Origin: Nitrosomonas eutropha
Lineage (GTDB): Bacteria; Pseudomonadota; Gammaproteobacteria; Burkholderiales; Nitrosomonadaceae
NCBI RefSeq assembly: GCF_003201195.1
Contig: NZ_QICQ01000001.1
Location: 1-64,000, forward strand
Direction: 5' to 3'
Length of the DNA stretch: 64,000 bases
This document shows positions 38,797 through 50,808 of this stretch, in pieces. The position numbers were made by a program, and so were the translations under genes. Below the pieces are notes generated by a model. The model did not search any database and was not told the DNA's origin. It was given only the letters and a program-made list of their open reading frames with translations. Each line of letters opens with the position of its first letter. The first letter of the stretch is position 1.

Positions 38797-39654
38797 TCAG
38801 TTCTTGGCGGTCGCCGTTTCGGCTTGTTCTCGGCGAGCCCGCTCTATCGTGTCTGCGACGGCCTGCGCGGCGTCCGAATCAGCTGGAAGCAGTCCGAGTA
38901 ACTGTTGCCAGTAATCGATAGCTACCGGATAGTCTTGGCGCTCACGTGCTGCGGCGCCCGCCAAGGTCAGAGCGAATGGTTCCCGAGGATTAAGCGATAG
39001 CGCGCGCTCCAGCAATTGCGTCGGCTCCCCTTTAAATCCTGCGGGGCTGCTTCTGGCGAGTGTTTCGGCATATTCCGACAGCGCCAAAGGATCCGTCTGG
39101 ATGACGCTAGCCGCTTTAGAAAAAGCTGCGGCAGCATCTTCATACTTTTCAAAATAGCGATAAGAGCGCGCCAGCATCAGCCAGCCAGGCGCGTCATCAG
39201 GATTGCGCGCCAGCCTCGCCGCGAGCGAATCCACCATGGCCTGCACATCGGCTTGTGTCATGGCAGGAGCACTTCGCGCCGGCGGTGGCGTGATCGCTGC
39301 AGGATTCCCTATCGACAGATAGGTAAGCGTTGCCGCTACTGGCAGGACGATGGCCAGCGCCATCGCAGCTTGCTTGCTGCTCTGGCGCCGTAGCCCAGTA
39401 CTCTGGGCCGGCGTTGCTTCATCGAGCACACGTCGTTGGAGCTCTTGTTGGGCCACAGCGTGATCATGCGAAGACAATATACCGTTAGCACGGTCCTGCT
39501 CCAGCTCAGCCAATTGGTCGCGCAGCACCGTCGCATTGACGGCGTGATGCTCGATACTGCTATTCAGCTTGGGGCCACGCCACAGAGCAAGCCCGAGCCA
39601 CAAGGTGACACCAGAAGCAAGTAATGCAGCAATTAGGATAAAAATCAAATTCAT
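38797..39654 (-). CDS. ccmI: CcmI, apocytochrome chaperone
   Basis: A 285-residue protein with an N-terminal helix (IFILIAALLASGVTLWLGLA), a leucine-zipper-like cytoplasmic loop (LRDQLAELEQDRANG), a second helix near 95-113 and a periplasmic TPR domain (DAPGWLMLARSYRYFEKYED). CcmI presents apocytochrome c to the CcmF/H haem lyase. It is next to ccmH. Confidence 0.92.
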   Translation of the reverse strand: MNLIFILIAALLASGVTLWLGLALWRGPKLNSSIEHHAVNATVLRDQLAELEQDRANGILSSHDHAVAQQELQRRVLDEATPAQSTGLRRQSSKQAAMALAIVLPVAATLTYLSIGNPAAITPPPARSAPAMTQADVQAMVDSLAARLARNPDDAPGWLMLARSYRYFEKYEDAAAAFSKAASVIQTDPLALSEYAETLARSSPAGFKGEPTQLLERALSLNPREPFALTLAGAAARERQDYPVAIDYWQQLLGLLPADSDAAQAVADTIERARREQAETATAKN

Positions 39655-39656
39655 GG

Positions 39657-40106
39657 TTATGTTCCGTTGTCCGTGGTTTGCGCCAGCAGCGCCTGCGCCC
39701 TCTTGCGCTCATCGTCGCTTAACAATGCGTCAGCCACACTGCTTTTCCGGCGACGCAATGTGGTCGCCAGAACGAGGAGCCCAAAGGCCAGCAGCAACAT
39801 GGGGCCAAACCATAGCAATAGCGTGGTGGCTTTTAATGGCGTGCGATAGAGTACGAAATCACCATAGCGATCAACCATATAGGCTCTAATCTCGGCATCG
39901 CTTTTGCCCACTTGAATCTGTTCGCGTATCTGCTGACGCAAATCCACGGCCAGGTCGGCGCGTGACGCCGCAATAGACTCGTTCTGGCACACCAGGCAGC
40001 GCAGCTCGCCAGCAATATCCAACATGCGCTTTTCCGCCGCGCCGTTATCCGCCCACGATGGCAAGGCGATGACCGCGCACAATAATGTCAGCCACCAACG
40101 TTTCAT
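39657..40106 (-). CDS. ccmH: CcmH, apocytochrome thiol reductase
   Basis: A 149-residue protein with a signal sequence, the motif LRCLVCQNESIAASRADLA holding the redox Cys pair, and a membrane anchor (LLLWFGPMLLLAFGLLVLA). It helps reduce the haem-binding cysteines. It overlaps ccmG by 4 bases. Confidence 0.95.
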   Translation of the reverse strand: MKRWWLTLLCAVIALPSWADNGAAEKRMLDIAGELRCLVCQNESIAASRADLAVDLRQQIREQIQVGKSDAEIRAYMVDRYGDFVLYRTPLKATTLLLWFGPMLLLAFGLLVLATTLRRRKSSVADALLSDDERKRAQALLAQTTDNGT

Positions 40107-40627
40107 TGCTCAAGCTCCCGTATCAGCGGTAGTATCGTGTCGCGTACCGCACTATCGGTTACTGCACCGATATGCTTGTAACGAATGAAGCCGTCCTTAT
40201 CGATAACAAAGGTCTCGGGCACGCCATAAACGCCATAGTCGATGCCCACGCGCCCTTGCGTATCGGATACGGACAACACATATCCATTGCCATGGCGTTC
40301 CAACCACGAAATAGCTTCCCCGCGTATATCTTTGTAGTTAAGGCCGACAATGGGTACCCCATGTGTTTTAGCCAACGCCGTAATCACGGGATGCTCTTCA
40401 AGGCAGGCATAACACCAGGAGGCCCACACATTCAGCAGCCACACTTTGCCTTTCATGGCTTCTGGTGAAAACGTGTCTTCTGGGGATGCCAACTGGGGCA
40501 AGGTGAAGCTTGGTGCCGGCTTGTTAATAAAAGGCGAAGGGACTTCGCTGGGCTTGAGGGTCAAACCGAAAGCCAGGAAGCCAACGAGTACGATAAAGCC
40601 GACCAACGGCCATACAAAGCGGCTCAT
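40103..40627 (-). CDS. ccmG: CcmG/DsbE, periplasmic thioredoxin
   Basis: A 174-residue membrane-anchored thioredoxin. It has an N-terminal helix and the active-site segment NVWASWCYACLEEHP (CYAC, where CEPC or CPTC is more usual), and a cis-Pro in YGVPETFV. It reduces CcmH or apocytochrome. It overlaps both neighbours by 4 bases. Confidence 0.94.
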   Translation of the reverse strand: MSRFVWPLVGFIVLVGFLAFGLTLKPSEVPSPFINKPAPSFTLPQLASPEDTFSPEAMKGKVWLLNVWASWCYACLEEHPVITALAKTHGVPIVGLNYKDIRGEAISWLERHGNGYVLSVSDTQGRVGIDYGVYGVPETFVIDKDGFIRYKHIGAVTDSAVRDTILPLIRELEQ

Positions 40628-42585
40628 GCTGTGGCTCCTGCTGCGACCAAAGCAGCCTTACGTTCGCGGCGCTTAAGTCGATAACGACGATCACTAATAG
40701 CTAACAACCCACCCAGCGCCATCAAAATGCAACCAATCCAGATCCAATCAACGAATGGTTTGTAGTAAACACGCACGCTCCAGGCGCTGTCGGCGAGCGG
40801 CTCACCCAAGGCGACGTACACATGACGCAAGCCGTTGGCGTCAATGGCTGCTTCTGTCATGGGCATTTCCGAGGAGATGTAGCTACGTTTTTCGGGATGA
40901 AGCAAACGTAAGACCCGACCATCGCGTGACAGCTCGATGTCACCGATGTCTGCAACATAATTAGGTCCCTGTGCTTTATTGACGCCTAGAAACTTCAAGT
41001 CATAGCCCCCTGTGCTTACCGTGCTGCCGGGCGTCATACGAACGTCCTGTTCAGTTTCATAGCCCATGACGAGCGTCACGCCAGCCACGAACACGGCAAT
41101 ACCTAAATGGGCCAGATGCATGCCTAGCCAGCTACGCGGTTGGGCTCGCAGCCCAGTGCGCGTAGCCCGCATACGGTCAACGATGCCCTTAACCACCGCA
41201 GTGGCAATCCACGTGGCCAGTGCCAGACCTAACGCCACCAGCGCCGACCAACGCCCCAGCAAGAACGGTGCGCCAACACCGACCACAAGCGCCACTACAG
41301 CCGGAACATGAAGGTGTTTCATCAGAGCGCTTATCTTGGCCGACTTCCAGTTAGCCACCGGACCTACCGCCATGAGAAGCAGCGCCGGCACCATCAGCGG
41401 TATGAAAACGGCATTAAAGTATGGCGGCCCCACGGAAAGTTTGCCTAACCCGAGCGCATCAATGAAAAGCGGATACAAGGTTCCGAGAATGACGGCCCCT
41501 GCTGCTACGGCCAACAATACGTTGTTCACCAGCAAGAGAGATTCACGCGATATCAGTTCAAACCGCCCGCCCATGCCCACCTTGGGTGCGCGCAGTGCAA
41601 ATAAAAACAAGGACGAGCCCACCACCACGGCGAATAGCATCAAAATGAATACGCCTCGGCGCGGATCGGTGGCGAAGGCGTGTACTGACGTCAGCACGCC
41701 AGACCGTACAAGAAAAGCCCCTAGTAATGAAAGCGAGAACGTACTGATAGCAAGCAGCACCGTCCAGTTCTTGAAGCTGGCACGCTTTTCAGTCACCGCC
41801 AGGGAGTGGATCAACGCGGTACCCACCAGCCAAGGAATAAACGAAGAGTTCTCTACCGGATCCCAGAACCACCAGCCGCCCCAACCCAGTTCGTAATAGG
41901 CCCACCAACTTCCCAAGGCGATACCCAAGGTCAGGAACAGCCACGCTGCCGTCGCCCAGGGCCGAGACCAACGTGCCCATGTCGAATCGAGCTGCCCCGC
42001 CAGCAGTGCGGCAATGGCAAACGCGAATGCTACCGAAAATCCGACATAGCCCATGTACAGCAGTGGCGGATGAAATATCAGTCCGATGTCTTGCAGTAGC
42101 GGATTCAGGTCCATACCCTCTATGGGTGCAGGTACCAGGCGCTCGAACGGGTTAGAGGTAAGCAGCACAAAGAGCAGGAATCCAGCGGTGACCAGGCCCA
42201 ACACCCCCAAGACGCGTGCCACCATGACATCGGGCAGCTGCTTTGAGAACACACTTACTGCATATGCCCAGCCTGTTTGCATCAGTAGCCACAGCAAGAG
42301 CGATCCCTCGTGACCACCCCAGACGGCGGCGATACGGTACAGCAAGGGCAGTTGCGAGTTGGAATTCTGGGCGACGTAAGCCACCGAAAAATCCTTAACG
42401 ATGAAGGACCAACCCAGCGTCGCAAAGCTGAAAATAATTAAAAGAAACTGCGCGCGCGCGGCGGGTCGAGCAAAGGCGATCCAGACAGCATTGTCACGCG
42501 CCGCGCCGGCGAGGGCTAAACAGCCCTGCGCAAGCGCCACGAATAGCGTCAGAATCAGTGAAAAATGACCGAGTTCAGCAATCAT
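40624..42585 (-). CDS. ccmF: CcmF, haem lyase subunit
   Basis: A 653-residue polytopic protein with the tryptophan-rich WWD motif (WGGWWFWDPVENSSF) and conserved His residues in WGGHEGSLLLW and LIHSLAV. It attaches haem to apocytochrome c together with CcmH and CcmI. The length and helix count are normal. Confidence 0.96.
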   Translation of the reverse strand: MIAELGHFSLILTLFVALAQGCLALAGAARDNAVWIAFARPAARAQFLLIIFSFATLGWSFIVKDFSVAYVAQNSNSQLPLLYRIAAVWGGHEGSLLLWLLMQTGWAYAVSVFSKQLPDVMVARVLGVLGLVTAGFLLFVLLTSNPFERLVPAPIEGMDLNPLLQDIGLIFHPPLLYMGYVGFSVAFAFAIAALLAGQLDSTWARWSRPWATAAWLFLTLGIALGSWWAYYELGWGGWWFWDPVENSSFIPWLVGTALIHSLAVTEKRASFKNWTVLLAISTFSLSLLGAFLVRSGVLTSVHAFATDPRRGVFILMLFAVVVGSSLFLFALRAPKVGMGGRFELISRESLLLVNNVLLAVAAGAVILGTLYPLFIDALGLGKLSVGPPYFNAVFIPLMVPALLLMAVGPVANWKSAKISALMKHLHVPAVVALVVGVGAPFLLGRWSALVALGLALATWIATAVVKGIVDRMRATRTGLRAQPRSWLGMHLAHLGIAVFVAGVTLVMGYETEQDVRMTPGSTVSTGGYDLKFLGVNKAQGPNYVADIGDIELSRDGRVLRLLHPEKRSYISSEMPMTEAAIDANGLRHVYVALGEPLADSAWSVRVYYKPFVDWIWIGCILMALGGLLAISDRRYRLKRRERKAALVAAGATA

Positions 42586-42590
42586 GAGCG

Positions 42591-43037
42591 TTATGGCCTC
42601 GCAGTAATCGTGTTCTTGGCGGCCTCATCCAGCGCATGCTGCACTTCAGGGGGCATATAGTTCTCATCGTGTTTGGCAAGCACCTCTTCCGCCCGGAACA
42701 ATCCATCGGCCCCGAGCTTGCCTTGAGCCACCACCCCTTTGCCTTCACTAAACAGGTCGGGCAATATTCCCGTATAACTGACCGGTATCATTTTGGCGGT
42801 ATCGGTGACAACGAACTTCACCGTGAGCCCATCACTTTGGCGCTGCACACTGCCGGTTTGCACCATACCTCCGACACGAAACGTCCGCTCCTGGGGGGCT
42901 TCACCCGCACTCACCTGCGTAGGTGTGAAGAAAAACACAAGGTTGCTCTGAAAAGCATTGAGCACTAACGCTGTGGCAATGCCGAACGCGGCCAAGCCGC
43001 CAGCAATGAGCGCGAGGCGCTTATGGCGATTTTTCAT
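42591..43037 (-). CDS. ccmE: CcmE, haem chaperone
   Basis: A 148-residue protein from ATG 43037 ([14 protein letters not shown]). It has one N-terminal helix, the FRVGGMV and [11 protein letters not shown] core strands and the haem-binding His in [13 protein letters not shown]. It carries haem from CcmC to CcmF in the periplasm. Codons upstream of 43037 in this frame overlap ccmD and are not used. Confidence 0.95.
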   Translation of the reverse strand: MKNRHKRLALIAGGLAAFGIATALVLNAFQSNLVFFFTPTQVSAGEAPQERTFRVGGMVQTGSVQRQSDGLTVKFVVTDTAKMIPVSYTGILPDLFSEGKGVVAQGKLGADGLFRAEEVLAKHDENYMPPEVQHALDEAAKNTITARP

Positions 43038-43216
43038 CGAGATTCCTCTTCCCTTAGGATTAACTGGCGCTTTACTTGCGATAAAGCCGCTTGGCGGCGC
43101 TGGCGCAGCAGGAGCCACTCGGCGCACAGAACGACCAGGGCGACACCGAATGAACCCCATACGTACTGTCCATAGCCGCCCATGGCAAAAAATTCAGCGG
43201 GACTCGTCCAATTCAT
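43034..43216 (-). CDS. ccmD: CcmD, small haem-export factor
   Basis: A 60-residue protein from ATG 43216 with the typical [16 protein letters not shown] start, one membrane helix and a charged cytoplasmic tail. It helps release holo-CcmE from the CcmABC complex. It overlaps both ccmC and ccmE by 4 bases. Confidence 0.93.
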   Translation of the reverse strand: MNWTSPAEFFAMGGYGQYVWGSFGVALVVLCAEWLLLRQRRQAALSQVKRQLILREEESR

Positions 43217-43950
43217 TGCTTTACCTCCTTCAATTCGTCTAACCACCCGGCATGCTGTTCGCGCTCCAGAATGATGCAGCGCACGCGCATCAGCACGATC
43301 GCCACCGTATACATCCATGACGCCAAGGCCATAAGCAGCATGCCAATTAGCATGAGTGCCGCCATTGAGGGGGCTTGTGTCAGCGAAACAGATGCGCCTT
43401 GATGCAAGGTGTTCCACCATTGCACTGAAAAATAAATAATTGGAATATTGACCACGCCGACGAGAGCAAGGACAGCACCGGCCTTATCCGCGCGCCGTGG
43501 CTCATCAACCGCTGACTGAAGCGCCATAAAACCGATGTACAAAAAGAGAAGAATCAGCTCGGAGGTCAGGCGCGCATCCCAGACCCACCAGGTCCCCCAC
43601 ATGGGCTTGCCCCACAAGGCGCCCGTCCAGAGTGAAAGAAACGTGAACATGGCGCCGGTGGGGGCCAAGGCCGAGGCCATCATGGCGGCTAAACGATTGT
43701 TAAATGCCAGCCCTATCGCAGCCCAGAACGCCATGACCAAATAAATGAACATCGACATCCAGGAGACCGGCACGTGCAGGAAGATGATGCGATAGCCCTC
43801 ACCTTGCTGGGCGTCGGTGGGCGCCATGAAGAAACCCACGTACATCCCTATGATCGTCAGCATCGCGGCGGCGACGGCAAACCATGGAATCAGCTTGCCG
43901 GCCAGGGGGTAAAACATTTTGGGCGATGAATACTTAAACCAATTAATCAT
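43213..43950 (-). CDS. ccmC: CcmC, haem handling protein
   Basis: A 245-residue protein with six helices and the WWD-type motif WGTWWVWDARLTSEL, flanked by His in IIFLHVPVSW and YFSVQWWNTLHQG. It loads haem onto CcmE at the periplasmic side. Confidence 0.96.
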   Translation of the reverse strand: MINWFKYSSPKMFYPLAGKLIPWFAVAAAMLTIIGMYVGFFMAPTDAQQGEGYRIIFLHVPVSWMSMFIYLVMAFWAAIGLAFNNRLAAMMASALAPTGAMFTFLSLWTGALWGKPMWGTWWVWDARLTSELILLFLYIGFMALQSAVDEPRRADKAGAVLALVGVVNIPIIYFSVQWWNTLHQGASVSLTQAPSMAALMLIGMLLMALASWMYTVAIVLMRVRCIILEREQHAGWLDELKEVKQ

Positions 43951-43961
43951 TCATTTACTCA

Positions 43962-44645
43962 TTATTCCAACGCAATCCGTAATGCCACGGTTGTGGCCCA
44001 CGGTGCAAAAAAAGCCGTTAAAACCAGCACGGCGCCGAGCAACGACAGATGCGCCGTAGCTCCCAGACCGACAGCGGCAGCGTCTACGGAACCCGCGCCA
44101 AAGATCAAGACCGGCACATAAAGCGGAAGTACAAGCAAGGCGACAAGGACGCTGCCGCCTCGCAGGCCCAGGGTCAAACTCGCTCCGATCGCGCCAATAA
44201 AGCTAAGTACAGGGGTACCAATGGCCAGCGACGCAGCCAGCACCAGTAAGGAAGGGGTTGCCAAGTCGAATTGCAAGGCCAGCAGCGGAGCCAGCAAGGT
44301 CAAGGGCAAACCCGTCAATAGCCAATACGCGACCACCTTGCCCAGCACCAGCATCCCCAGCGGAGCGGGAGAAAGGGCCATTTGCTCCAAGGTGCCGTCG
44401 GCGTAATCCTGTTCAAACAGCCGGTCAAGCGACAACATAGACGCCAGCAGTGCCGCCACCCACAAAATGCCTGGAGCGATCTGTCGCAACGTGTCGCGCT
44501 CAGAACCAATGCCCAACGGAAACAGGCTGACCACGATGGCAAAGAAAAAAAGCGGTGTTAGCACATCGGACTTGCGTCGCATGGCGAGCCTTAAATCTCG
44601 ATGTATTACCCCGCGAAGTACGGATAAGCCAATGGTGTCGCTCAT
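43962..44645 (-). CDS. ccmB: CcmB, ABC transporter membrane subunit
   Basis: A 227-residue protein with six helices, including GIGSERDTLRQIAPGILWVA, typical of CcmB. With CcmA it forms the ATPase that frees holo-CcmE. It overlaps ccmA by 4 bases. Confidence 0.94.
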   Translation of the reverse strand: MSDTIGLSVLRGVIHRDLRLAMRRKSDVLTPLFFFAIVVSLFPLGIGSERDTLRQIAPGILWVAALLASMLSLDRLFEQDYADGTLEQMALSPAPLGMLVLGKVVAYWLLTGLPLTLLAPLLALQFDLATPSLLVLAASLAIGTPVLSFIGAIGASLTLGLRGGSVLVALLVLPLYVPVLIFGAGSVDAAAVGLGATAHLSLLGAVLVLTAFFAPWATTVALRIALE

Positions 44646-45256
44646 ATGCCTACCCGTATAACGTGCGTCGTGCCTGTCAAGGTCAAATCCTGATGCGTCG
44701 TCAAAACTGCGATCCCGCCATTGCTCAGATGCTGGTCAATCAGCCCCACTACCCATAGGCTGGCTTGGGTATCCAATGCCGTCAGGGGTTCATCCAACAC
44801 CCACAAAGCACGCTTTTGCAGCAGTAGCCTGGCCAAATTTACACGGCGCTTTTGCCCCTGCGACAAGGCTCGCACTGATAGATGCTCCCTGCCCTGCAAT
44901 CCAGCCTGGCGTAAGGCTTCGTGCACAACGTCCTGGGTAACCGATTCGTCATTCAACTCCATGCTGGAAATTAAGTTTTCCGTGGCACTTAGCGCATCTT
45001 TAAGACCCAAAGGATGGCCACAATAAAGTAGCTCGCGACGGTACTCATCGCCCAGCTTTTTTATCGGACTACCCTGCCAATGAACTGCGCCGGTAGCCGT
45101 AGGCGTTAGCCCCACCAGCATGCGCAAAAGACTGGTTTTGCCGCTACCGTTCTCGCCGTGCACCAACAGGCACTCGCCTGCCTTGAGCTGAAAGCTTAAA
45201 TTATGAAATAGGCGCCGCTCGCCGCGCACGCAGTCCAGATTGATGGCTTGAAGCAC
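44642..45256 (-). CDS. ccmA: CcmA, ABC transporter ATP-binding subunit
   Basis: A 204-residue ATPase with Walker A GENGSGKTSLLR, signature LSQGQKRRVNLARLL and Walker B ALWVLDEP. It is the first gene of the ccm operon. No cop-box-like site is seen in its 200-base upstream gap, which holds nothing else supported. Confidence 0.95.
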   Translation of the reverse strand: MLQAINLDCVRGERRLFHNLSFQLKAGECLLVHGENGSGKTSLLRMLVGLTPTATGAVHWQGSPIKKLGDEYRRELLYCGHPLGLKDALSATENLISSMELNDESVTQDVVHEALRQAGLQGREHLSVRALSQGQKRRVNLARLLLQKRALWVLDEPLTALDTQASLWVVGLIDQHLSNGGIAVLTTHQDLTLTGTTHVIRVGI

Positions 45257-45462
45257 CGTCGACCTTTGCTCGCAAAAACGTTAATCACTAGGTGACATCG
45301 GTATTTTGGCGAAGCGCCAACATACAACGGACCGTCCGTTACATGCGGGGCTAAGCGCTACCGTCGCAAGTAGCTGGGCGCGCGCGCAAAGTCAATTGAA
45401 CGCGACGACGCTGAGGACGTAGGTGTGGGGCAGGAGAAAAGTCGAATCAGCGGCGTGCCAGC

Positions 45463-45819
45463 TTAGGCAACGAAAAGCCACTGGGGCCGCTCGGGCCGCT
45501 CAGACAAGGTCGGCAAGCTCAAAGGCGCCTCTTGAAACTGAAGGGCCAAGCCAGCCGATAAGGAAGGAATGGTTTGATTTGAAGATGAAATAATCGACGC
45601 CGCTGGGGCTTGGCAAGAATGCTCGTATTGGTCCAAAAAACCCGAGGTTGAACCAGTCTGCTCGGCCCCATCGCTTAAATAGACACGCTGCTCTTGAGCT
45701 TCGGTATAACAGGGCTCGATGCAAGTCTCCCTTTCTGGCTGGCAATACACACTCACAACGCCCCAGGAGGCCTGGAGCGGCAGCATGACCAGCATAAAAA
45801 TAAGGAGAAATTTCTTCAT
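45463..45819 (-). CDS. CzcI-like exported protein
   Basis: A 118-residue protein from ATG 45819, preceded by aaggag. The N-terminus MKKFLLIFMLVMLPLQASWG with a following SVYCQPE resembles CzcI-type proteins of metal-efflux clusters; the rest has Cys-rich ETCIEPCYTE and a long disordered part. The usual czcCBA genes do not follow, so its role here is open. The family link rests mainly on the signal region. Confidence 0.5.
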   Translation of the reverse strand: MKKFLLIFMLVMLPLQASWGVVSVYCQPERETCIEPCYTEAQEQRVYLSDGAEQTGSTSGFLDQYEHSCQAPAASIISSSNQTIPSLSAGLALQFQEAPLSLPTLSERPERPQWLFVA

Positions 45820-45892
45820 TGCAAGAACGATTGTACCAAGTGAAAAGCGTGTCTTACAAACGAGGGTATGAAAAGTAGAAACCATGGGTCGC

Positions 45893-46705
45893 TTATTTTA
45901 CAATCGCGATGTTTGTCTCCATAGAAAACGCGAGAAAATCCCCATCCCGAAAGTGTTGCACGATAGCGTGCGTCTCATCCCTTACTGCCTCCACAAGAAC
46001 GAGGCGCTCTACGGCATCCATAGATGCAAACGCTGGCACTGACGTGGCTGCGCCCAGTATCGAAAACTGAACAAACCTTTCTGGCTCAGACATGCGAATA
46101 GACAGCGCCCGTGGAGTAATTTCGATATATTGAAAGCCCGCCTCGCTGAGCAATGTGTATAGCTCCTCGGAGTTAGATAATGAAAAGGCAACATCGACGT
46201 CAGTGGTGGGCACATCAAGAAGGCGTGCGGTTTCCGTAAACAACGCCTCATACACAGGATGGCTGTTCAGGGACTGCCAGACACTGATAACTGCGCTACC
46301 GCCATCGCGTAGCACGCGACGCATTTCACGACCTGAACCCACTCGGTCGGGAAAGAACTGGAATCCTTGTTGGCACAGCACAAGATCAAACGCGTCATCG
46401 GGAAGTTCGAGGCGAGTTGCATCACCCTCTTGCCAAAGTATCGAAGCACCAGCCGGCGGCGGTTGTGCACGACCCACATCCAGCATTTCTGAATTGATAT
46501 CCAGAGCAAGGACCTGACCGCTTACCCCAACCATGGGAGCGACCTGCCGTGCGACACTTCCCGTACCGCAGGCAAGATCCAGAACTCGCTCACCGGGTTT
46601 GGGTGATGCAAATTCAAGCAGTACGCGCGTCCAAGGATCTGCGATAGCACGGCTAAGGTAGCGTTCATATACTTCTGCCAGACTAAGGTTTGATTGTTGG
46701 CTCAC
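45893..46705 (-). CDS. SAM-dependent methyltransferase
   Basis: A 270-residue class I methyltransferase from GTG 46705, which has aggaga 5 bases upstream. It shows motif I VLDLACGTGSVAR, an acidic residue in VLALDIN, and FDLVLCQQGFQFFPDR. It is closest to UbiE-like enzymes acting on small molecules; the substrate is unknown. A terminator just upstream separates it from the beta-propeller gene. Confidence 0.85.
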   Translation of the reverse strand: MSQQSNLSLAEVYERYLSRAIADPWTRVLLEFASPKPGERVLDLACGTGSVARQVAPMVGVSGQVLALDINSEMLDVGRAQPPPAGASILWQEGDATRLELPDDAFDLVLCQQGFQFFPDRVGSGREMRRVLRDGGSAVISVWQSLNSHPVYEALFTETARLLDVPTTDVDVAFSLSNSEELYTLLSEAGFQYIEITPRALSIRMSEPERFVQFSILGAATSVPAFASMDAVERLVLVEAVRDETHAIVQHFRDGDFLAFSMETNIAIVK

Positions 46706-46741
46706 TGAGTTCTCCTGATCACACACACATTCCAATCTCGC

Positions 46742-46775
46742 AAAAAGCCCGAATTTAGTTTGCCAAATCGGGCTT
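46742..46775 (-). terminator. Intrinsic terminator after the beta-propeller gene
   Basis: On the minus strand AAGCCCGA and TCGGGCTT pair around a 15-base loop and are followed by TTT. It lies between the beta-propeller stop (46824) and the methyltransferase start (46705). Confidence 0.75.
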
Positions 46776-46783
46776 GCCATTGA

Positions 46784-46807
46784 GTAGCCCCAGCATACCG
46801 GGGCTAC
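46784..46807. other. Second hairpin after the beta-propeller gene
   Basis: GTAGCCCC (46784-46791) pairs with GGGGCTAC (46800-46807) across an 8-base loop, 17 bases past the stop. It has no T-run of its own and sits just before the terminator at 46742-46775. Confidence 0.5.
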
Positions 46808-46823
46808 ATCGAAAGTGCTGGTC

Positions 46824-47961
46824 TCACCGAATGCTGCGGTATGTGATCCCATTGGGATTGGGGCCAACTGGATAAGTAGCAACCACATCTTGAGTGCTTG
46901 TGTCGATTGCACTTACGGTGTTGTCTTTGGTGTTTGTAATGAATATGAAACCGCCATCAGTGCTCGCGACCACGCCATGTGCGCCTTTGCCAGTGACCAC
47001 TGTATTTATAACGCTTTGGCTTTTCGTGTCGATCACCGATACCGTGTCATCTGGATTGCTATCGCTTCCCTGGTTAGCTACGTACATTTTGCTGCCGCCA
47101 GCTGCTGCATAGAGCTGAATGGGGTTACGTCCAACGCTTACGTTCTTCACGACTTTTCTGGTGGAAGTGTCTATGATCGCCACACTGTCTTCATCTCGTA
47201 GCGACACATAGACATGTTTGCCATCGGGCGTAAAGGCCACTTGTACCGGTGCTTTGCCGACAGAAACGCGCTCAGCCTCTTTAAGGCTTTGGGTATCGAT
47301 GATCGAAACCGTATTGTCGGTAACATTCGCAACGTAGATTTCTTGCCCATCAGGGCTTAAACGCAGGCCATGCGGAAAACTACCAGTCGGAATTTCGGCA
47401 ATGATTTTCTTTTGATTGATATCGACCACTGAAACCCGATCGGAATCAGAGTTGGTGATATAAGCGCGACTGCCATCTGGACTGGTGACGACGTGAGCCG
47501 GATGGCTCCCTGAAGGCAGCGTTTGCAGTACCTGCTCAACGTTGCTGGCATTTAGAATCAGCAAACTGGCGCCACTGCCAGAGTGAGAATCGGCGTTGCC
47601 ATCATTCGCGGCCTTGCCTTCCCCGCCATGCGCCCCGTGACCACCCGTCTTCGCCGCTGATGTACCGACAGCAAGCAGTGTCTTACCATCGGGGGAAATT
47701 TGAACATTGTGAGGTAGGACAACTATTTGAGCTGTACGCACATCACCTGTACTTAGGGTGATTTCGCTAATAGAGCCGTCTCCCTCATTGGCGCTATACA
47801 CGACGCCATTTGGCAAGCTTGCAGCGTGAGGCTGGCAAAGTGTCTTAAATTGCGGGGCAGTCCAATGAGGCAAAAATGTGTCTAGTAAACCTTGGTCGAT
47901 TCACTGCGCTTGCAGATAGAGCAAAGGCAATGGCAACAAGTACGGGACGCATTTTAAACAT
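46824..47961 (-). pseudogene. YVTN/YncE-type beta-propeller, frameshifted after signal
   Basis: ATG 47961 begins a signal peptide (MFKMRPVLVAIAFALSASAV), but the frame then diverges. The mature protein (QGLLDTFLPHWTAPQF) continues one frame over and is intact for about 350 residues to 46824. One extra base near 47905 (AATCGACCAAGG) explains the break. The mature part has six to seven YVTN repeats (SPDGSRAYITNSDSDRVSVV) and a His/Gly-rich loop (GGHGAHGGEG). If translated only from an internal TTG the protein would stay in the cytoplasm. A cop-box-like site lies 106 bp upstream, so a periplasmic copper-linked role was probable. Confidence 0.82.
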
Positions 47962-48066
47962 TGTTGAATCTCCAATATGAGCAAAGTGGTTTGGCTTCAA
48001 AGGTGGCAGCAGTGCCGCTTGATGACAACTATATTGATCGACCACTGACAAACCGATGACTGCACC

Positions 48067-48082
48067 ATTACTCTTTCGTAAT
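48067..48082. promoter_or_regulatory. Cop-box-like palindrome upstream of beta-propeller gene
   Basis: ATTACT-CTTT-CGTAAT, two mismatches from the consensus but still symmetric at most positions, 106 bp upstream of ATG 47961. The divergent gap 47962-48275 holds this site and the CueR-type promoter. Confidence 0.45.
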
Positions 48083-48204
48083 GCACCAGCATTAGATCCA
48101 CTACGCCCGCCCCCAGACTTGCGCTCACAATGGCGATTGGTGAGCGTGACACTATGGGGCGCAGGCGTACTTTGCACAATTACCGCAGGGCATAGTTTTT
48201 ACGC

Positions 48205-48235
48205 TTGACCTTCCAACGATGGGAACCTATATCCT
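48205..48235 (+). promoter_or_regulatory. CueR-type promoter of copA ATPase
   Basis: TTGACC (48205-48210) followed by the dyad CCTTCCAACGATGGGAACC, with a candidate -10 TATCCT at 48230-48235, gives a 19-bp spacer. This is the layout of MerR-family copper promoters; CueR is encoded downstream at 50809-51216. Confidence 0.75.
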
Positions 48236-48275
48236 TCTCTTAATCTATTTGAACTAAACGACAAGGAGATGGGAT

Positions 48276-50789
<2,514 letters not shown>

Positions 50790-50808
50790 TTGGAAAGGAG
50801 ATATTGAA

